A stretch of 64,000 bases of DNA from positions 3,053,015-3,117,014 of the forward strand of contig NZ_LR733520.1 of NCBI RefSeq assembly GCF_902506145.1, in the 5' to 3' direction. The notes beneath the pieces were generated by a model. The model had not been told where the DNA came from and made no database searches. It worked only from the letters and a program-made list of their open reading frames with translations. The position numbers were made by a program, and so were the translations under genes. Source of the DNA: Burkholderia sp. 8Y. GTDB lineage: Bacteria; Pseudomonadota; Gammaproteobacteria; Burkholderiales; Burkholderiaceae. This document shows, one piece after another, positions 7,916 through 16,156 of this stretch (position 1 is its first letter; each line of letters begins with the position of its first letter).

Positions 7916-8634
7916 TTGCCGCAGATAAGGAAAATGCTCGCGCACATTTGCGGATAAATCATCCCGAGGTCGTAAATGCCGTCGAGATATTTATCGTCGA
8001 TGATGCCCGCTTCGAGCGCGCGATCGAACTGGAAGTTGGCGAGCGCCTTGAACATCAGGCCCCCGCGCTGTTCGACCTTGAAACCGGCGGCGCGCACGTC
8101 GGCTTCGAGCGTATCGAAGGAATACGTTCTTCGGTGTCCGTGCGCCCATTCGCCGGGCGTCACCGCATTGTTCGATGCAATCAGTCCCATGCGCACGGCG
8201 ATCTGCCGCGAAGGCGCGTCGGCGTTGGGCACGAGGACGTAGAAGCGTCCGTCGGGCGCGAGCCAGTCGCGAATGTTGCGCAGCACCGGTCCGGTTTCTT
8301 CGAGATGCTCGAGCGTGTTGATCAGAAAGATCGAACGATACTTGCGGTCCAGCTCGGCGACTTCGAATGTCGCGTTGATGAAGCGCACGTGGTCCGGTGA
8401 ATTGCGTTGCGCAACGGCGATGGCATCGGATGACGCTTCCACGACCGTGAGATCCGGGAAGTGTTGCGCGAGCAGGGTCGTCGATCGGCCTTCATGGCAG
8501 CCGAGTTCCAGAGCCGGGCCCGGCTCGAAATGCGGCGCGAACCGCTTCATCATGTAGTCGCGCACGATCTCGTCAAAGTTGTAGTCGTATCGCTTGTCGG
8601 GCCGCGACTGGGCCTCGGCATTGTAGTCACGCAT
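7912..8634 (-). CDS. Class I SAM-dependent methyltransferase
   Basis: The 240-aa protein has the SAM-binding motif I ALELGCHEG (residues 41-49), an acidic end of strand 2 (VVEASSD) and a motif around FLINTLEHLEE, as in Methyltransf_23/UbiG-like enzymes. Family members methylate O or N atoms of small molecules. Here the substrate is probably an amino-sugar or its acyl group in the flagellin glycan, judged only from context. The start ATG at 8634 lies 36 bp behind the dioxygenase gene, and the stop overlaps the WbqC start by ATGA. Confidence 0.85.
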   Translation of the reverse strand: MRDYNAEAQSRPDKRYDYNFDEIVRDYMMKRFAPHFEPGPALELGCHEGRSTTLLAQHFPDLTVVEASSDAIAVAQRNSPDHVRFINATFEVAELDRKYRSIFLINTLEHLEETGPVLRNIRDWLAPDGRFYVLVPNADAPSRQIAVRMGLIASNNAVTPGEWAHGHRRTYSFDTLEADVRAAGFKVEQRGGLMFKALANFQFDRALEAGIIDDKYLDGIYDLGMIYPQMCASIFLICGK

Positions 8635-8670
8635 CGCTTGCCTTCTATGTCTGGTTGGGTCTTGCCCAGG

Positions 8671-9450
8671 TTAGCCTTGATCGGGCAGATAAAGTCTTTC
8701 GGTACGCGGTCGATACCATTCCGACAGGCTCACCGGCACGCGCGAATTGAAGCCGAGCACCTGACGCGTCAGCGGCGCGAGCCGCGCGCCTCGCTCCTCG
8801 CCGATGAGCCGCGCGTAGTCCATCTGCGGCTTCACGAACGCGGGTCCGTAGCTGAGCGTCAGTGCGACGCGATTGCGTGCCGTCGTGTTGAGCGTTCCGC
8901 GATGCCACAGGTAGGAATTGAAGAGCACGACGGAGCCGGCGCGGCCCGTCACGTATTGCGCGCGGGCGGCGAAGCTCGCGTCGTCGGGTTGTTCGTCCTG
9001 AATGTGCGAGCCGCTCAGCACTTGAGTCGCGCCGTTCTCGATCGTGAAGTCGTCGAGCATCACGAGCATGTCCATGCGCAGATTGAAGTTCGGAATGAAC
9101 GTCGAGACATCGCGATGCACGCGATGCACATAGTTCTGCGCGCGCGGGAAGCCGCCGACGGGATTACACGCGTGCAGGATGTACGGCCTGTCCGCGAAGA
9201 AATGCGTGAGCCACGGATGAAAGAGATGCATCGCGATGAACTCGTCGATGCTGTCGTTCGCGCCGATGCTGTGATGCGCGGTACCGTCGCCATTCGCGTT
9301 AATGCCGCTCGCCACCTGATACTGCGTGCAGATATCGACCCATTTCAGGCAATCCCGACGCAGACGATCGACGAGACCGGCGTCGAGCGCATCGGGAAAC
9401 ACAATCCAGCCGTGCTCAGTCAGCCTGTGATCGAACGAAGTCATGTCCAT
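8671..9450 (-). CDS. Phytanoyl-CoA dioxygenase (PhyH) family hydroxylase
   Basis: The 259-aa protein is an Fe(II)/2-oxoglutarate-dependent oxygenase. The iron-binding triad is visible as H112-x-D114 (in VHRDVSTF) and distal H183 (in LWHRG). R192 or R194 follows for binding 2-oxoglutarate. A PhyH enzyme in a sugar locus would be expected to hydroxylate a nucleotide sugar or an acyl substituent; the substrate is unknown. The ATG at 9450 has AAGGAG nine bases upstream, inside the end of the acetyltransferase gene, so the two are close-packed in one operon. Confidence 0.87.
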   Translation of the reverse strand: MDMTSFDHRLTEHGWIVFPDALDAGLVDRLRRDCLKWVDICTQYQVASGINANGDGTAHHSIGANDSIDEFIAMHLFHPWLTHFFADRPYILHACNPVGGFPRAQNYVHRVHRDVSTFIPNFNLRMDMLVMLDDFTIENGATQVLSGSHIQDEQPDDASFAARAQYVTGRAGSVVLFNSYLWHRGTLNTTARNRVALTLSYGPAFVKPQMDYARLIGEERGARLAPLTRQVLGFNSRVPVSLSEWYRPRTERLYLPDQG

Positions 9451-9463
9451 TGCGTGTTGCTCC

Positions 9464-9994
9464 TTACTGCTGCGCGGCCTGGTCGCCGGCGAGCGTCGCC
9501 ATCATCAGCAAGTCGACGTAGCGTCCGCCTTTGAAAACCGCTTCGCGCTGCACGCCTTCGTGACGAAAGCCGACGCGTTCGTAGAGACGGATGGCGCGCG
9601 CGTTGTCCGCCAGCACCGACAGAGAGACGCGACGCAGGTTGAGATCGGCGAACGCGTGTTGCAGCATGAGCCGCGTTGCGGCTTCGCCAATACCGCGGCC
9701 GCGCGCCGCCGCGTCGCCTATCTGAATGCCGAACTCGCCGGTGCGGTTGATCCAGTGAATCTGGAGCAGATACACGACGCCGACGCATTGCCCGCTTTCG
9801 CGCAGACAGATCGCGAGGCGCACGTTGTTCGCGCGGCTCGCGAGATACGCGTCGTACCAGCGCCGGTCGACGTCGTCGTTCACATGGCGGAAGTTGCCGA
9901 CGAGCGCGTCGACCACGTCGCGATCGGCGCGCCATGCGGTGATTGCGGGAAGATCGGCGGCCTGAATTTCGCGCAGGTAGATATCCATCGTCAT
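9464..9994 (-). CDS. GNAT N-acetyltransferase (amino-sugar type)
   Basis: The 176-aa protein has the acetyl-CoA pyrophosphate loop RGRGIGEAAT and the closing NARAIRLYERVGFRHEG segment of the RimI/PseH-like GNAT fold. Next to a sugar aminotransferase, it most likely acetylates the new amino group, as PseH and similar enzymes do; that is inferred from context. The ATG at 9994 overlaps the aminotransferase stop codon (ATGA), which decides the start against an open frame extending further upstream. A second ATG two codons on is possible. Confidence 0.87.
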   Translation of the reverse strand: MTMDIYLREIQAADLPAITAWRADRDVVDALVGNFRHVNDDVDRRWYDAYLASRANNVRLAICLRESGQCVGVVYLLQIHWINRTGEFGIQIGDAAARGRGIGEAATRLMLQHAFADLNLRRVSLSVLADNARAIRLYERVGFRHEGVQREAVFKGGRYVDLLMMATLAGDQAAQQ

Positions 9995-11154
9995 GCTCGG
10001 CGTTGCGGATTCGCGATCAGGCCGACGATACGGTCCATGTCGTGATCTTCCAGCGCGGGATAAATCGGCAGACACAGCACGCGACGCGCTGCATCGCCTG
10101 CAACCGGCAGATTCGCACGGTGCGCCGACGGCAGGCCGCGATACATCGGAAACTCGGAAATGAGCGGATAGAAATAGCGGCGCGCGTAGATGTCGTGTTC
10201 GCGCAGATGCTCGAATAGCGCATCGCGTTCGAGCGGATACTCGTCGGTGACGAGAATCGGAAAATACGAGTGATTGGCGACGTATTCGTCCGCGCTTCGG
10301 GGCTCCGGAAGACAGCGCACGCCTTTTATATCGCCGAGCATCGCGCGGTATCTCGCGTCGATCTGCCGGCGGCGTTCGAGCGCCGCATCGATATGCTTGA
10401 GCTGGAGCAGGCCGAACGCCGCGTTGATCTCGCTCATCTTGCCGTTGATGCCCGGCGCGACGACCGTCGTTTCATCCACGAAGCCGAAGTTCTTCAGATG
10501 GTCGATACGCTGCTTCGTCTTTGCGTCCGGGCAGACAATCGCGCCGCCCTCGAACGTGTTGAACACCTTGGTCGCGTGAAAACTCAACACGGAAAGGTCG
10601 CCGTGTTCGAGCACGCTGCCGCCGCGCGTCTTCACGCCGAACGCATGCGCTGCGTCGTAGATCACCTTCAGGTTGTAGTTGTCGGCGATCTTCTGAATCG
10701 CTTCGACATCGCACGGACGGCCATAGCAATGCACCGGCATGATCGCCGCGGTTTGCGGGGTGATGGCCGCTTCGATTTTCGCGGGATCGAGATTGAGCGT
10801 GTCCGGATCGATATCGACGAACACCGGCTTGATGCCGTTCCACAACAGCGAATGCGCGGTGGCGACGAAGGAATACGGCGTCGTGATGACTTCGCCCGTC
10901 ACGCGGTGCGCCTGCAACGCCGTCACGAGCGCGAGCGTGCCATTGGCGAACAACGCGAGATGCTCGACGCCGAGGTAGTCGCACAACGCCTTTTCCAGTT
11001 GCTGATGGAACGGCCCGCCGTTGGTCAGCACCTTGCTGTTCCAGATTTTTTCCAGATAGGGCACGAATTCCGCGAGCGGCGCGAGATGCGGCTGCGTGAC
11101 GAAAATGCGTTCGTCGACGATCGGCTCCACGATGCGAACGGGAAGGCTGCTCAT
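9991..11154 (-). CDS. DegT/DnrJ/EryC1/StrS sugar aminotransferase
   Basis: The 387-aa protein is a PLP-dependent aminotransferase that converts a keto-sugar nucleotide into an amino-sugar. K196 in SFHATKVFNTFEGG is the Schiff-base lysine and D167 in YDAAHAFG contacts the PLP ring nitrogen. The opening (VTQPHLAPLAEFVPYLEKIW, then LTNGGPFHQQLE) resembles enzymes making 3- or 4-amino-6-deoxyhexoses (FdtB/QdtB/VioA-like); I cannot say which sugar. The start at 11154 shares ATGA with the stop of the GT41 gene. The needed dTDP- or UDP-keto-sugar would come from genes outside the window. Confidence 0.9.
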   Translation of the reverse strand: MSSLPVRIVEPIVDERIFVTQPHLAPLAEFVPYLEKIWNSKVLTNGGPFHQQLEKALCDYLGVEHLALFANGTLALVTALQAHRVTGEVITTPYSFVATAHSLLWNGIKPVFVDIDPDTLNLDPAKIEAAITPQTAAIMPVHCYGRPCDVEAIQKIADNYNLKVIYDAAHAFGVKTRGGSVLEHGDLSVLSFHATKVFNTFEGGAIVCPDAKTKQRIDHLKNFGFVDETTVVAPGINGKMSEINAAFGLLQLKHIDAALERRRQIDARYRAMLGDIKGVRCLPEPRSADEYVANHSYFPILVTDEYPLERDALFEHLREHDIYARRYFYPLISEFPMYRGLPSAHRANLPVAGDAARRVLCLPIYPALEDHDMDRIVGLIANPQRRA

Positions 11155-13496
11155 GATTTTTCCACAGAGTTGCGCGCGGTTTCGCCGAGCTGTTGCACGT
11201 CCAGCGCGGCGGGCGCGAGTCCCGCGCACCAGCGGCGCCACATTTCGAGCAGGGAAGCGGACAGGCCCGCTGCGATCACGGCCGGTTGAAGCATCGGCGA
11301 TTCGGCGCAGCGGACGCGCATGCTCGCGCGCAGTTCGGCGAGCCGCGTGAGATCGTTCGCCCACGCCACGCCCTTCGCGACGAAGTCGGCGTGGTCTTTC
11401 GCGACGAAGTCGTCCAGCCCGGCGAGAGACAGTGCGGCGGTGCTTCCGCGGCTTGCCATCAGGCGGCCCGGCAACGTGATCGTGGGGACGCCCATCCACA
11501 TGGCATGAAGCGTCGTGGTGCCGCCCGAATACGGGAAGGTGTCGAGGCAGAGATCGACGTGATGATGCTGCTGCAAATACACGGGCATGTTCGAGCGCGA
11601 GCGGAAATCGAGCCGTTCACGCGCGATGCCTTCTCTCGCGAACCATTCGGTGAGCGTCTCGTGGCCCGAATCCGGTGGCATCGCGCCGAGGAGCATGCGC
11701 GAGTCGGGCAGCGCGCGAAGCAGTTCGGCCCACAGCGCGATGGCGCGAGGCTGAATCTTGTTGATGCGGTTGAAACTGCCGAACGTGAGATAGCCGTTGT
11801 GCAGCGCGGGCAGTCCGTTGACGGGCGGCGCGAACCTTGCCGGTCGAAACGGCGCGTTGGCCGGCAGATACGCGATCTTCTCGACGAACTGGCCTTGCGC
11901 GTGGTGCTCTGGAACGTGAAAGGTGTCGGCGAAGTAATAGTCCATCGCCGCAAGACCGGTCGTGCCGGGATATCCCATCCAGCTCGCCTGAATCGGCGCG
12001 GGTTTGCGCGCGAACATGAGCAGCCGATTGCGCGACGTGTGCCCGGAAAGGTCGATCAGCACGTCGATGCCATCGGCGCGAATCTTGTCGGCGAGTTGCG
12101 CGTCGGTCAATCCGTTGACGGTGTTCCAGCGCGCCGCGTTCTGACGCAGGCGAGCGGTCACGTCGTCGCTGATCGAGTGGCTGTAGTACACGTGAATCTC
12201 AAAGCCGGTGTCATGCGCAAGATGCTCGAAGATCGGCTCGATGAACGTGGAAATCGCATGGTGGAAGAGATCGCCGGAAACGAAACCAACCTTCAGTTTC
12301 CGCTCCGGGTGACGCGAATTGGCATGCGGTTTCCACTGGGCGCGCAACGGCGCCTCGCACTGCTCGCCGAATGCGACGTGTTGCGCGAAAAGCGCATCGG
12401 CATCGACGTCTTCGTCGTGACTCATGCAAAAGAGGAGGTTTTCGTGCGCGATGCCGTAGTCCGGCTGGATCTCGAGCGCGCGGCGCAGTTCGATCTGCGC
12501 TTCCTTCAGGCGGCCCTGGTCGAGCAGCATCACGCCGAGCGTGCTGTACGCCACCACCGAGCGCGTGAGTTTCACCGTCTTGCGGCAGCACGCTTCGGCT
12601 TCCTCGTGGCGGCCCATCGACTGCAACGTCATGCCGAGGATGCGAAACGCTTCCGCGTGCTCCGGTGCCTGCGCAAGGACTTCGCGGCACGCGGCTTCGG
12701 CATCGGCAAGACGGTTTTGCAGGCGCAGGCAGTCGGCGAGCACCTTGCGCGATTCCACGTCCGCCGGCTCCAGTTCCAGGGTGCGCGCGAACGGTTCAAT
12801 TGCCTCGAACGTGCGTCCGAGGCTGTGCAGGGAACTGGCCATCGCCCGCCATCCGAGCGCGAAATTCGGAAACCGCTCGGTCATCTGACGCGCGATGTCG
12901 AGAGCTTCGGCAGTGCGGCCCTGATGATAGAGCGTCGTCACGCGATTGATCTGCTGCTGCGGCGGCGCGGCCATGCGCATCACGGACGCCTCTTTCTTTG
13001 CGGCCGCGCTGACGGCTTTCTGTGCCGGCGCAGGCGCAACGGGCGCAACGGGCGCAACGGGCGCAACGGGCGCGGGCGCGTTCCCGGACAACACGAGTTG
13101 CTGGATCAGCCGATCGACCGCCGGTCCTTTCATCCCGCGCTGCTGCGCCATTTCGAGCGCGACCCACGCCGCCGATGTCTGGCCGCTCACGGTCAGCGCA
13201 TTGATATAGCTGGCCCAGAAGTGGCCCTGATCGGGATTCGCGCCGACGGCCGCTTCGAAGTGCGTGATCGCGCGCTCGAAATCGCGCTGTTGCAACGCGA
13301 GCGCGCCGAGATTGTGATTGGCATCGGGATGAGCGGGGCTGGCATCGAGCACGATGCGATAGAGCGCCTGCGCCTCGTCCAATTCGTTCTTCTGATGATG
13401 CTCGATCGCCGCGCTCAGCACGTGCGACAGCGCCTCGTCGAATCCTGGATCGTTGGTGGAAGCGGGTGCGTCCGGAAGCTCGGTCGAAGCAGTCAT
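11151..13496 (-). CDS. TPR-GT41 (OGT/SPINDLY-type) protein O-glycosyltransferase
   Basis: The 781-aa protein has an N-terminal TPR block (about residues 20-140), a proline-alanine-valine linker (about 143-170), a second TPR block (about 185-390) and a GT41 catalytic domain to the end. OGT-family landmarks are DLSGHTSRNRLLMFARKPAP, then QASWMGYPGTTG and AMDYYFAD, and later DTFPYSGGTT with HAMWMGVPTI. GT41 enzymes transfer a sugar from a nucleotide donor to Ser/Thr. FlmG of Caulobacter, which glycosylates flagellin, has this TPR-GT41 build. Lying beside fliC, it is the likely flagellin glycosyltransferase. The ATG at 13496 was chosen because the open frame upstream lacks homology-like sequence; its ribosome site is weak. 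Confidence 0.9.
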   Translation of the reverse strand: MTASTELPDAPASTNDPGFDEALSHVLSAAIEHHQKNELDEAQALYRIVLDASPAHPDANHNLGALALQQRDFERAITHFEAAVGANPDQGHFWASYINALTVSGQTSAAWVALEMAQQRGMKGPAVDRLIQQLVLSGNAPAPVAPVAPVAPVAPAPAQKAVSAAAKKEASVMRMAAPPQQQINRVTTLYHQGRTAEALDIARQMTERFPNFALGWRAMASSLHSLGRTFEAIEPFARTLELEPADVESRKVLADCLRLQNRLADAEAACREVLAQAPEHAEAFRILGMTLQSMGRHEEAEACCRKTVKLTRSVVAYSTLGVMLLDQGRLKEAQIELRRALEIQPDYGIAHENLLFCMSHDEDVDADALFAQHVAFGEQCEAPLRAQWKPHANSRHPERKLKVGFVSGDLFHHAISTFIEPIFEHLAHDTGFEIHVYYSHSISDDVTARLRQNAARWNTVNGLTDAQLADKIRADGIDVLIDLSGHTSRNRLLMFARKPAPIQASWMGYPGTTGLAAMDYYFADTFHVPEHHAQGQFVEKIAYLPANAPFRPARFAPPVNGLPALHNGYLTFGSFNRINKIQPRAIALWAELLRALPDSRMLLGAMPPDSGHETLTEWFAREGIARERLDFRSRSNMPVYLQQHHHVDLCLDTFPYSGGTTTLHAMWMGVPTITLPGRLMASRGSTAALSLAGLDDFVAKDHADFVAKGVAWANDLTRLAELRASMRVRCAESPMLQPAVIAAGLSASLLEMWRRWCAGLAPAALDVQQLGETARNSVEKS
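13033..13068. repeat. Four perfect 9-bp tandem repeats coding Pro-Val-Ala
   Basis: GGCGCAACG occurs four times in a row. On the coding (minus) strand it gives the APVAPVAPVAPV linker between the two TPR blocks of the glycosyltransferase. The unit is a multiple of three, so copy-number change would alter linker length without breaking the frame. Confidence 0.9.
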
Positions 13497-13508
13497 GGTG
13501 TGCGGATT

Positions 13509-13544
13509 GCGCCTGATAATGGTTCGAGAGGAATTATCAGACGC
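13509..13544 (-). promoter_or_regulatory. Inverted repeat just upstream of the glycosylation operon
   Basis: CTGATAAT (13513-13520) and ATTATCAG (13533-13540) are perfect inverted copies with a 12-base spacer, extended by GCG/CGC after one mismatch. The site lies 17-48 bp before the start codon of the first gene of the island. It could be an operator or a leader hairpin; ATTATCAG-type arms also resemble a -10 element. No regulator can be assigned. Confidence 0.45.
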
Positions 13545-13678
13545 CGCCGCGCGATCGAAATCGAGGAACTGCGCGGAAAAACCGGCTCTGTTCAGAGAAT
13601 CCGCGGGGGCATCGCCGGCAGCCGCTTTGGGTACCGCGTATGCTTGTCTGTCCGTTCTCTCTTGCACACGGAGCACCC

Positions 13679-14629
13679 ATGCAAACTCGCAGCATCGGCA
13701 CATCGGATTTGAAAGTGGCGCCGCTCGTCTTCGGCGGCAACGTGTTCGGCTGGACGGCGGACGAGCGCACGTCGTTCTCCATCCTCGATGCGTTCGTCGA
13801 TCACGGCCTCAATTTCATCGACACGGCGGACGTCTACTCCGCATGGGTCGAAGGGCATCAGGGCGGCGAATCGGAAACGATCATCGGCAAGTGGTTCAAG
13901 GAGAGCGGCAAGCGCCACAAAGTCGTGCTGGCGACCAAAGTCGGCATGCTCGGCGCGCGCGCGGGGCTGTCGGCGGCGAACATCGCGGCGGCCGTGGACG
14001 ATTCGCTGCGGCGTCTCAAGACCGACTACATCGACGTCTACTTTTCGCACCTCGACGACGACAAGACGCCGCTCGACGAGACGCTCGGCGCTTACCAGAA
14101 GCTCATTCAGGCGGGCAAGGTCCGGGTGATCGGCGCGTCGAATTACACGGGCGCGCGGCTGGAAGAGGCGCTGAAGGTGGCGAAGGAATCGGCGCTGCCG
14201 GCCTATCAAATCCTTCAGCCGGAGTACAACCTCTACGATCGCGAAGGCTACGAATCCGATCTCGAGCCTGTCGCCGAGGCCCACAAGATCGCGGTCGTCA
14301 CGTACTTCAGCCTGGCGAGCGGCTTCTTGTCGGGCAAGTACCGCTCGAAGGAAGACATGCAGGGCAAGGCGCGCGGCTCGCGAGTCGAGAAGTATCTGAA
14401 CGAGCGCGGCCTGAAGATTCTCGATGCGCTCGATGACGCCGCGAAGCGCCACGACACGACGCCCGCGACGGTGGCGCTCGCGTGGATCATCGCGCGGCCG
14501 AGCGTGACGGCGCCGATCGCCAGCGCGACGTCGGTGCAGCAACTAGAAAGTCTCGCAGCCGCCACGCGCCTCAAGCTCGATCCCGAAGAAGTGAGCATGC
14601 TCGACGAAGCGAGCGCGTGGCAGAAATAA
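13679..14629 (+). CDS. Aldo/keto reductase
   Basis: The 316-aa protein is an NADPH-dependent aldo/keto reductase with the full catalytic tetrad: D48 and Y53 (in FIDTADVY), K87 (in LATKVGM) and H126 (in YFSHLDDD). The length and the LAWIIARPSVTAPIASATS cofactor-binding segment near the C-terminus fit the single-domain TIM-barrel AKRs, subgroup of YajO/YghZ-like oxidoreductases. The physiological substrate is unknown. The ATG at 13679 has GGAG seven bases upstream. It is divergent from the glycosylation operon with 182 bp between the starts, and stands alone on its strand. Confidence 0.92.
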   Translation: MQTRSIGTSDLKVAPLVFGGNVFGWTADERTSFSILDAFVDHGLNFIDTADVYSAWVEGHQGGESETIIGKWFKESGKRHKVVLATKVGMLGARAGLSAANIAAAVDDSLRRLKTDYIDVYFSHLDDDKTPLDETLGAYQKLIQAGKVRVIGASNYTGARLEEALKVAKESALPAYQILQPEYNLYDREGYESDLEPVAEAHKIAVVTYFSLASGFLSGKYRSKEDMQGKARGSRVEKYLNERGLKILDALDDAAKRHDTTPATVALAWIIARPSVTAPIASATSVQQLESLAAATRLKLDPEEVSMLDEASAWQK

Positions 14630-15010
14630 ATCTGTTGCATCAATGAGTTGGCGGGCTTCGAAGAGTTGGCAGGGGCGCGGTGTTCTGGTAACATCGCGCC
14701 CGAATCGAGAAATGTGCCCGATTTCTGGCCCGATCTTGCGTCCTCGCCGCTGAAAATGACAACGTCAAAACGTTAATCGCCAGCGGAGAACGGCGCCGAA
14801 AGTGTGCGTTCAGGCTGTTCTTTCGTACGCACATGCCGTTTTGCGGTTGAATCCCAACTCTCTCTTTTCCGGCCTCCGTGGCCGCTTTGCTCGTGTCCGC
14901 TGCGCCTTTTGGCTTTTCTGCGCCTTATGCCCGGCGGACGATCGGAGTGCCGGCGCGCGGCGGGTTTTCCGTTGCGCACTTAGAAATACGTTTAGCAAAC
15001 CAGGATTGTC
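14630..15010 (+). other. Gene-free stretch with the rpsU leader
   Basis: No coding region could be supported in these 381 bp. They contain the promoter at 14666-14694 and then an unusually long potential leader of about 310 nt before rpsU. I found no named RNA motif in the leader. Confidence 0.6.
14666..14694 (+). promoter_or_regulatory. Sigma-70 promoter candidate for rpsU
   Basis: TTGGCA (14666-14671) and TAACAT (14689-14694) are separated by 17 bp. This is the best housekeeping-type promoter seen before rpsU; a nearer one cannot be excluded. Confidence 0.5.
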
Positions 15011-15223
15011 ATGACCACTATTGTCCTTAAAGAAAACGAGCCGTTCGATGTCGCGATTCGGCGCTTCCGCCGCACCATCGAAAAGAATGGCCTGATCGCC
15101 GAACTGCGCGAGCGCCAGTCCTACGAAAAGCCGACCACCGAGCGCAAGCGTAAAAAGGCTGCGGCTGTTGCCCGCCTGCGCAAGCGCCTGCGTAGCCAGA
15201 TGCTGCCGAAGAAGATGCACTAA
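15011..15223 (+). CDS. rpsU: 30S ribosomal protein bS21
   Basis: The 70-aa, strongly basic protein begins MTTIVLKENEPFDVAIRRF and ends in a K/R-rich tail (RLRKRLRSQMLPKKMH), the canonical bS21 sequence. It sits near the anti-Shine-Dalgarno region of the 30S platform and aids translation initiation. AGGA lies shortly before the ATG. Unlike the enterobacterial rpsU-dnaG-rpoD operon, it stands alone here, with its own strong terminator. Many Burkholderiaceae carry more than one rpsU copy. Confidence 0.97.
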   Translation: MTTIVLKENEPFDVAIRRFRRTIEKNGLIAELRERQSYEKPTTERKRKKAAAVARLRKRLRSQMLPKKMH

Positions 15224-15263
15224 AGCGTCTTCGCCCGGACCGGGTTCTTTCGGTCCGAAAAGG

Positions 15264-15312
15264 CGAAACGGCGGTGCGACCCGTGAGGGCGCACCGCCGT
15301 TTCGCTTTCTTC
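15264..15312 (+). terminator. Strong terminator of rpsU
   Basis: A 15-bp perfect stem pairs 15264-15278 with 15290-15304 around an 11-base loop, followed by CTTTCTTCG. It lies 41 bp behind the stop codon. Confidence 0.88.
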
Positions 15313-15337
15313 GCCCCGTTTCAACCAGGGCGTTCGC

Positions 15338-15715
15338 TCAGGCGAACGCGTGCCGCCTGGCGAGTGCTTGCAGCAGATGCGGCCATTCCTCCACACTGGC
15401 GTCGTCGTGAATCTGTTCCAGTTCGATCAGCAGATCGATGATGACCGGATCGTACGCATTCACGTTCGAGGCATACAGCGCGCGCAGCAGCTTGCCGTCC
15501 TGCGCATGCCGATAGTACGAAATGCCGACGCCTTCCAGCTCCGCCTCGTAAAGATCGTCGCGCACGAGCGATCCGATCGCGCACTTGCGGCCGTGCGCGC
15601 TTCTCAGGCGGCACGACCCGTTGTCATCTTCCGAGACGGCGCCCTGCGCCAGCAAATGCGCGCTCACGCGATGGAAGACGTCCTTCGGGCTCAACATCGT
15701 GACAGGGCTCAACAT
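15338..15715 (-). CDS. Protein of unknown function, paralogue of its upstream neighbour
   Basis: I do not recognise this 125-aa soluble protein. It aligns by eye with the next gene upstream: F-x3-V-x2-HL-x2-QG near the N-terminus, C-x-(I/V)-GSL (here CAIGSLVRDDLY), an EGV-x-I-x-Y block (EGVGISYYRH), a D-x-LL-x3-L-x2-(I/V)HD block (LLIELEQIHDD) and a W-x3-L-x3-A tail (EWPHLLQALARRH). No signal peptide or membrane segment is seen. The 15-bp spacing shows an operon with the paralogue. The start is uncertain: an 11-base string (ATGTTGAGCCC) occurs twice, at 15715 and 15697, giving two possible ATG codons. Confidence 0.75.
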   Translation of the reverse strand: MLSPVTMLSPKDVFHRVSAHLLAQGAVSEDDNGSCRLRSAHGRKCAIGSLVRDDLYEAELEGVGISYYRHAQDGKLLRALYASNVNAYDPVIIDLLIELEQIHDDASVEEWPHLLQALARRHAFA

Positions 15716-15730
15716 ACCGCACCCGCACCG

Positions 15731-16156
15731 TTAGGCAGCCGTTTTCAGGAGCTCGGCCGACAGACCGAACTGCCGCGCGATCGACGTAAGACGCTCGCGC
15801 CATTCCCATTTGCCGAAAACGTCGTGGACGTTCTGCAGGCAGGAAAGCAGTTCGACGGTGGTCGAATCGAAGACATTGATGCGCGCGCGCAGCAAAGCGC
15901 GCTTGAGCGCGGCGACGCCGACATCCATGTACGCCGGCACCGACTCCGGCGATTTCCCGATGTAGCGGATCGGCACGCCTTCCATCGCGGTCACGTAGTC
16001 GCGCGGCTTGATGAGGCTCCCAACCGGGCAGCCGCCGCAGAACCCGCGATAAGCGCCGCCGCCGTGAGGCAGCAAAGCGGCTTGTCCCTGTGTGAAGAGG
16101 TGCTGCACCGCGTTGTCAAAAATCTCCTGATGCGTCAGGAAGTTCAAGCTTTTCAT
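15731..16156 (-). CDS. Protein of unknown function, first of a tandem paralogous pair
   Basis: This 141-aa soluble protein is not assigned to a family that I recognise. It shares the motif order of its downstream neighbour: IFDNAVQHLFTQGQA, CPVGSLIKPRDY, EGVPIRYIG, LLSCLQNVHD and WEWRERLTSIARQ. Compared with the neighbour it has an extra Gly/Cys-rich insert (GGGAYRGFCGGCP) before the GSL motif, giving three cysteines that could bind metal. The ATG at 16156 has GGGGAG eight bases upstream. Conservation of the motif order in two divergent copies suggests a real, functional fold; the role is unknown. Confidence 0.75.
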   Translation of the reverse strand: MKSLNFLTHQEIFDNAVQHLFTQGQAALLPHGGGAYRGFCGGCPVGSLIKPRDYVTAMEGVPIRYIGKSPESVPAYMDVGVAALKRALLRARINVFDSTTVELLSCLQNVHDVFGKWEWRERLTSIARQFGLSAELLKTAA

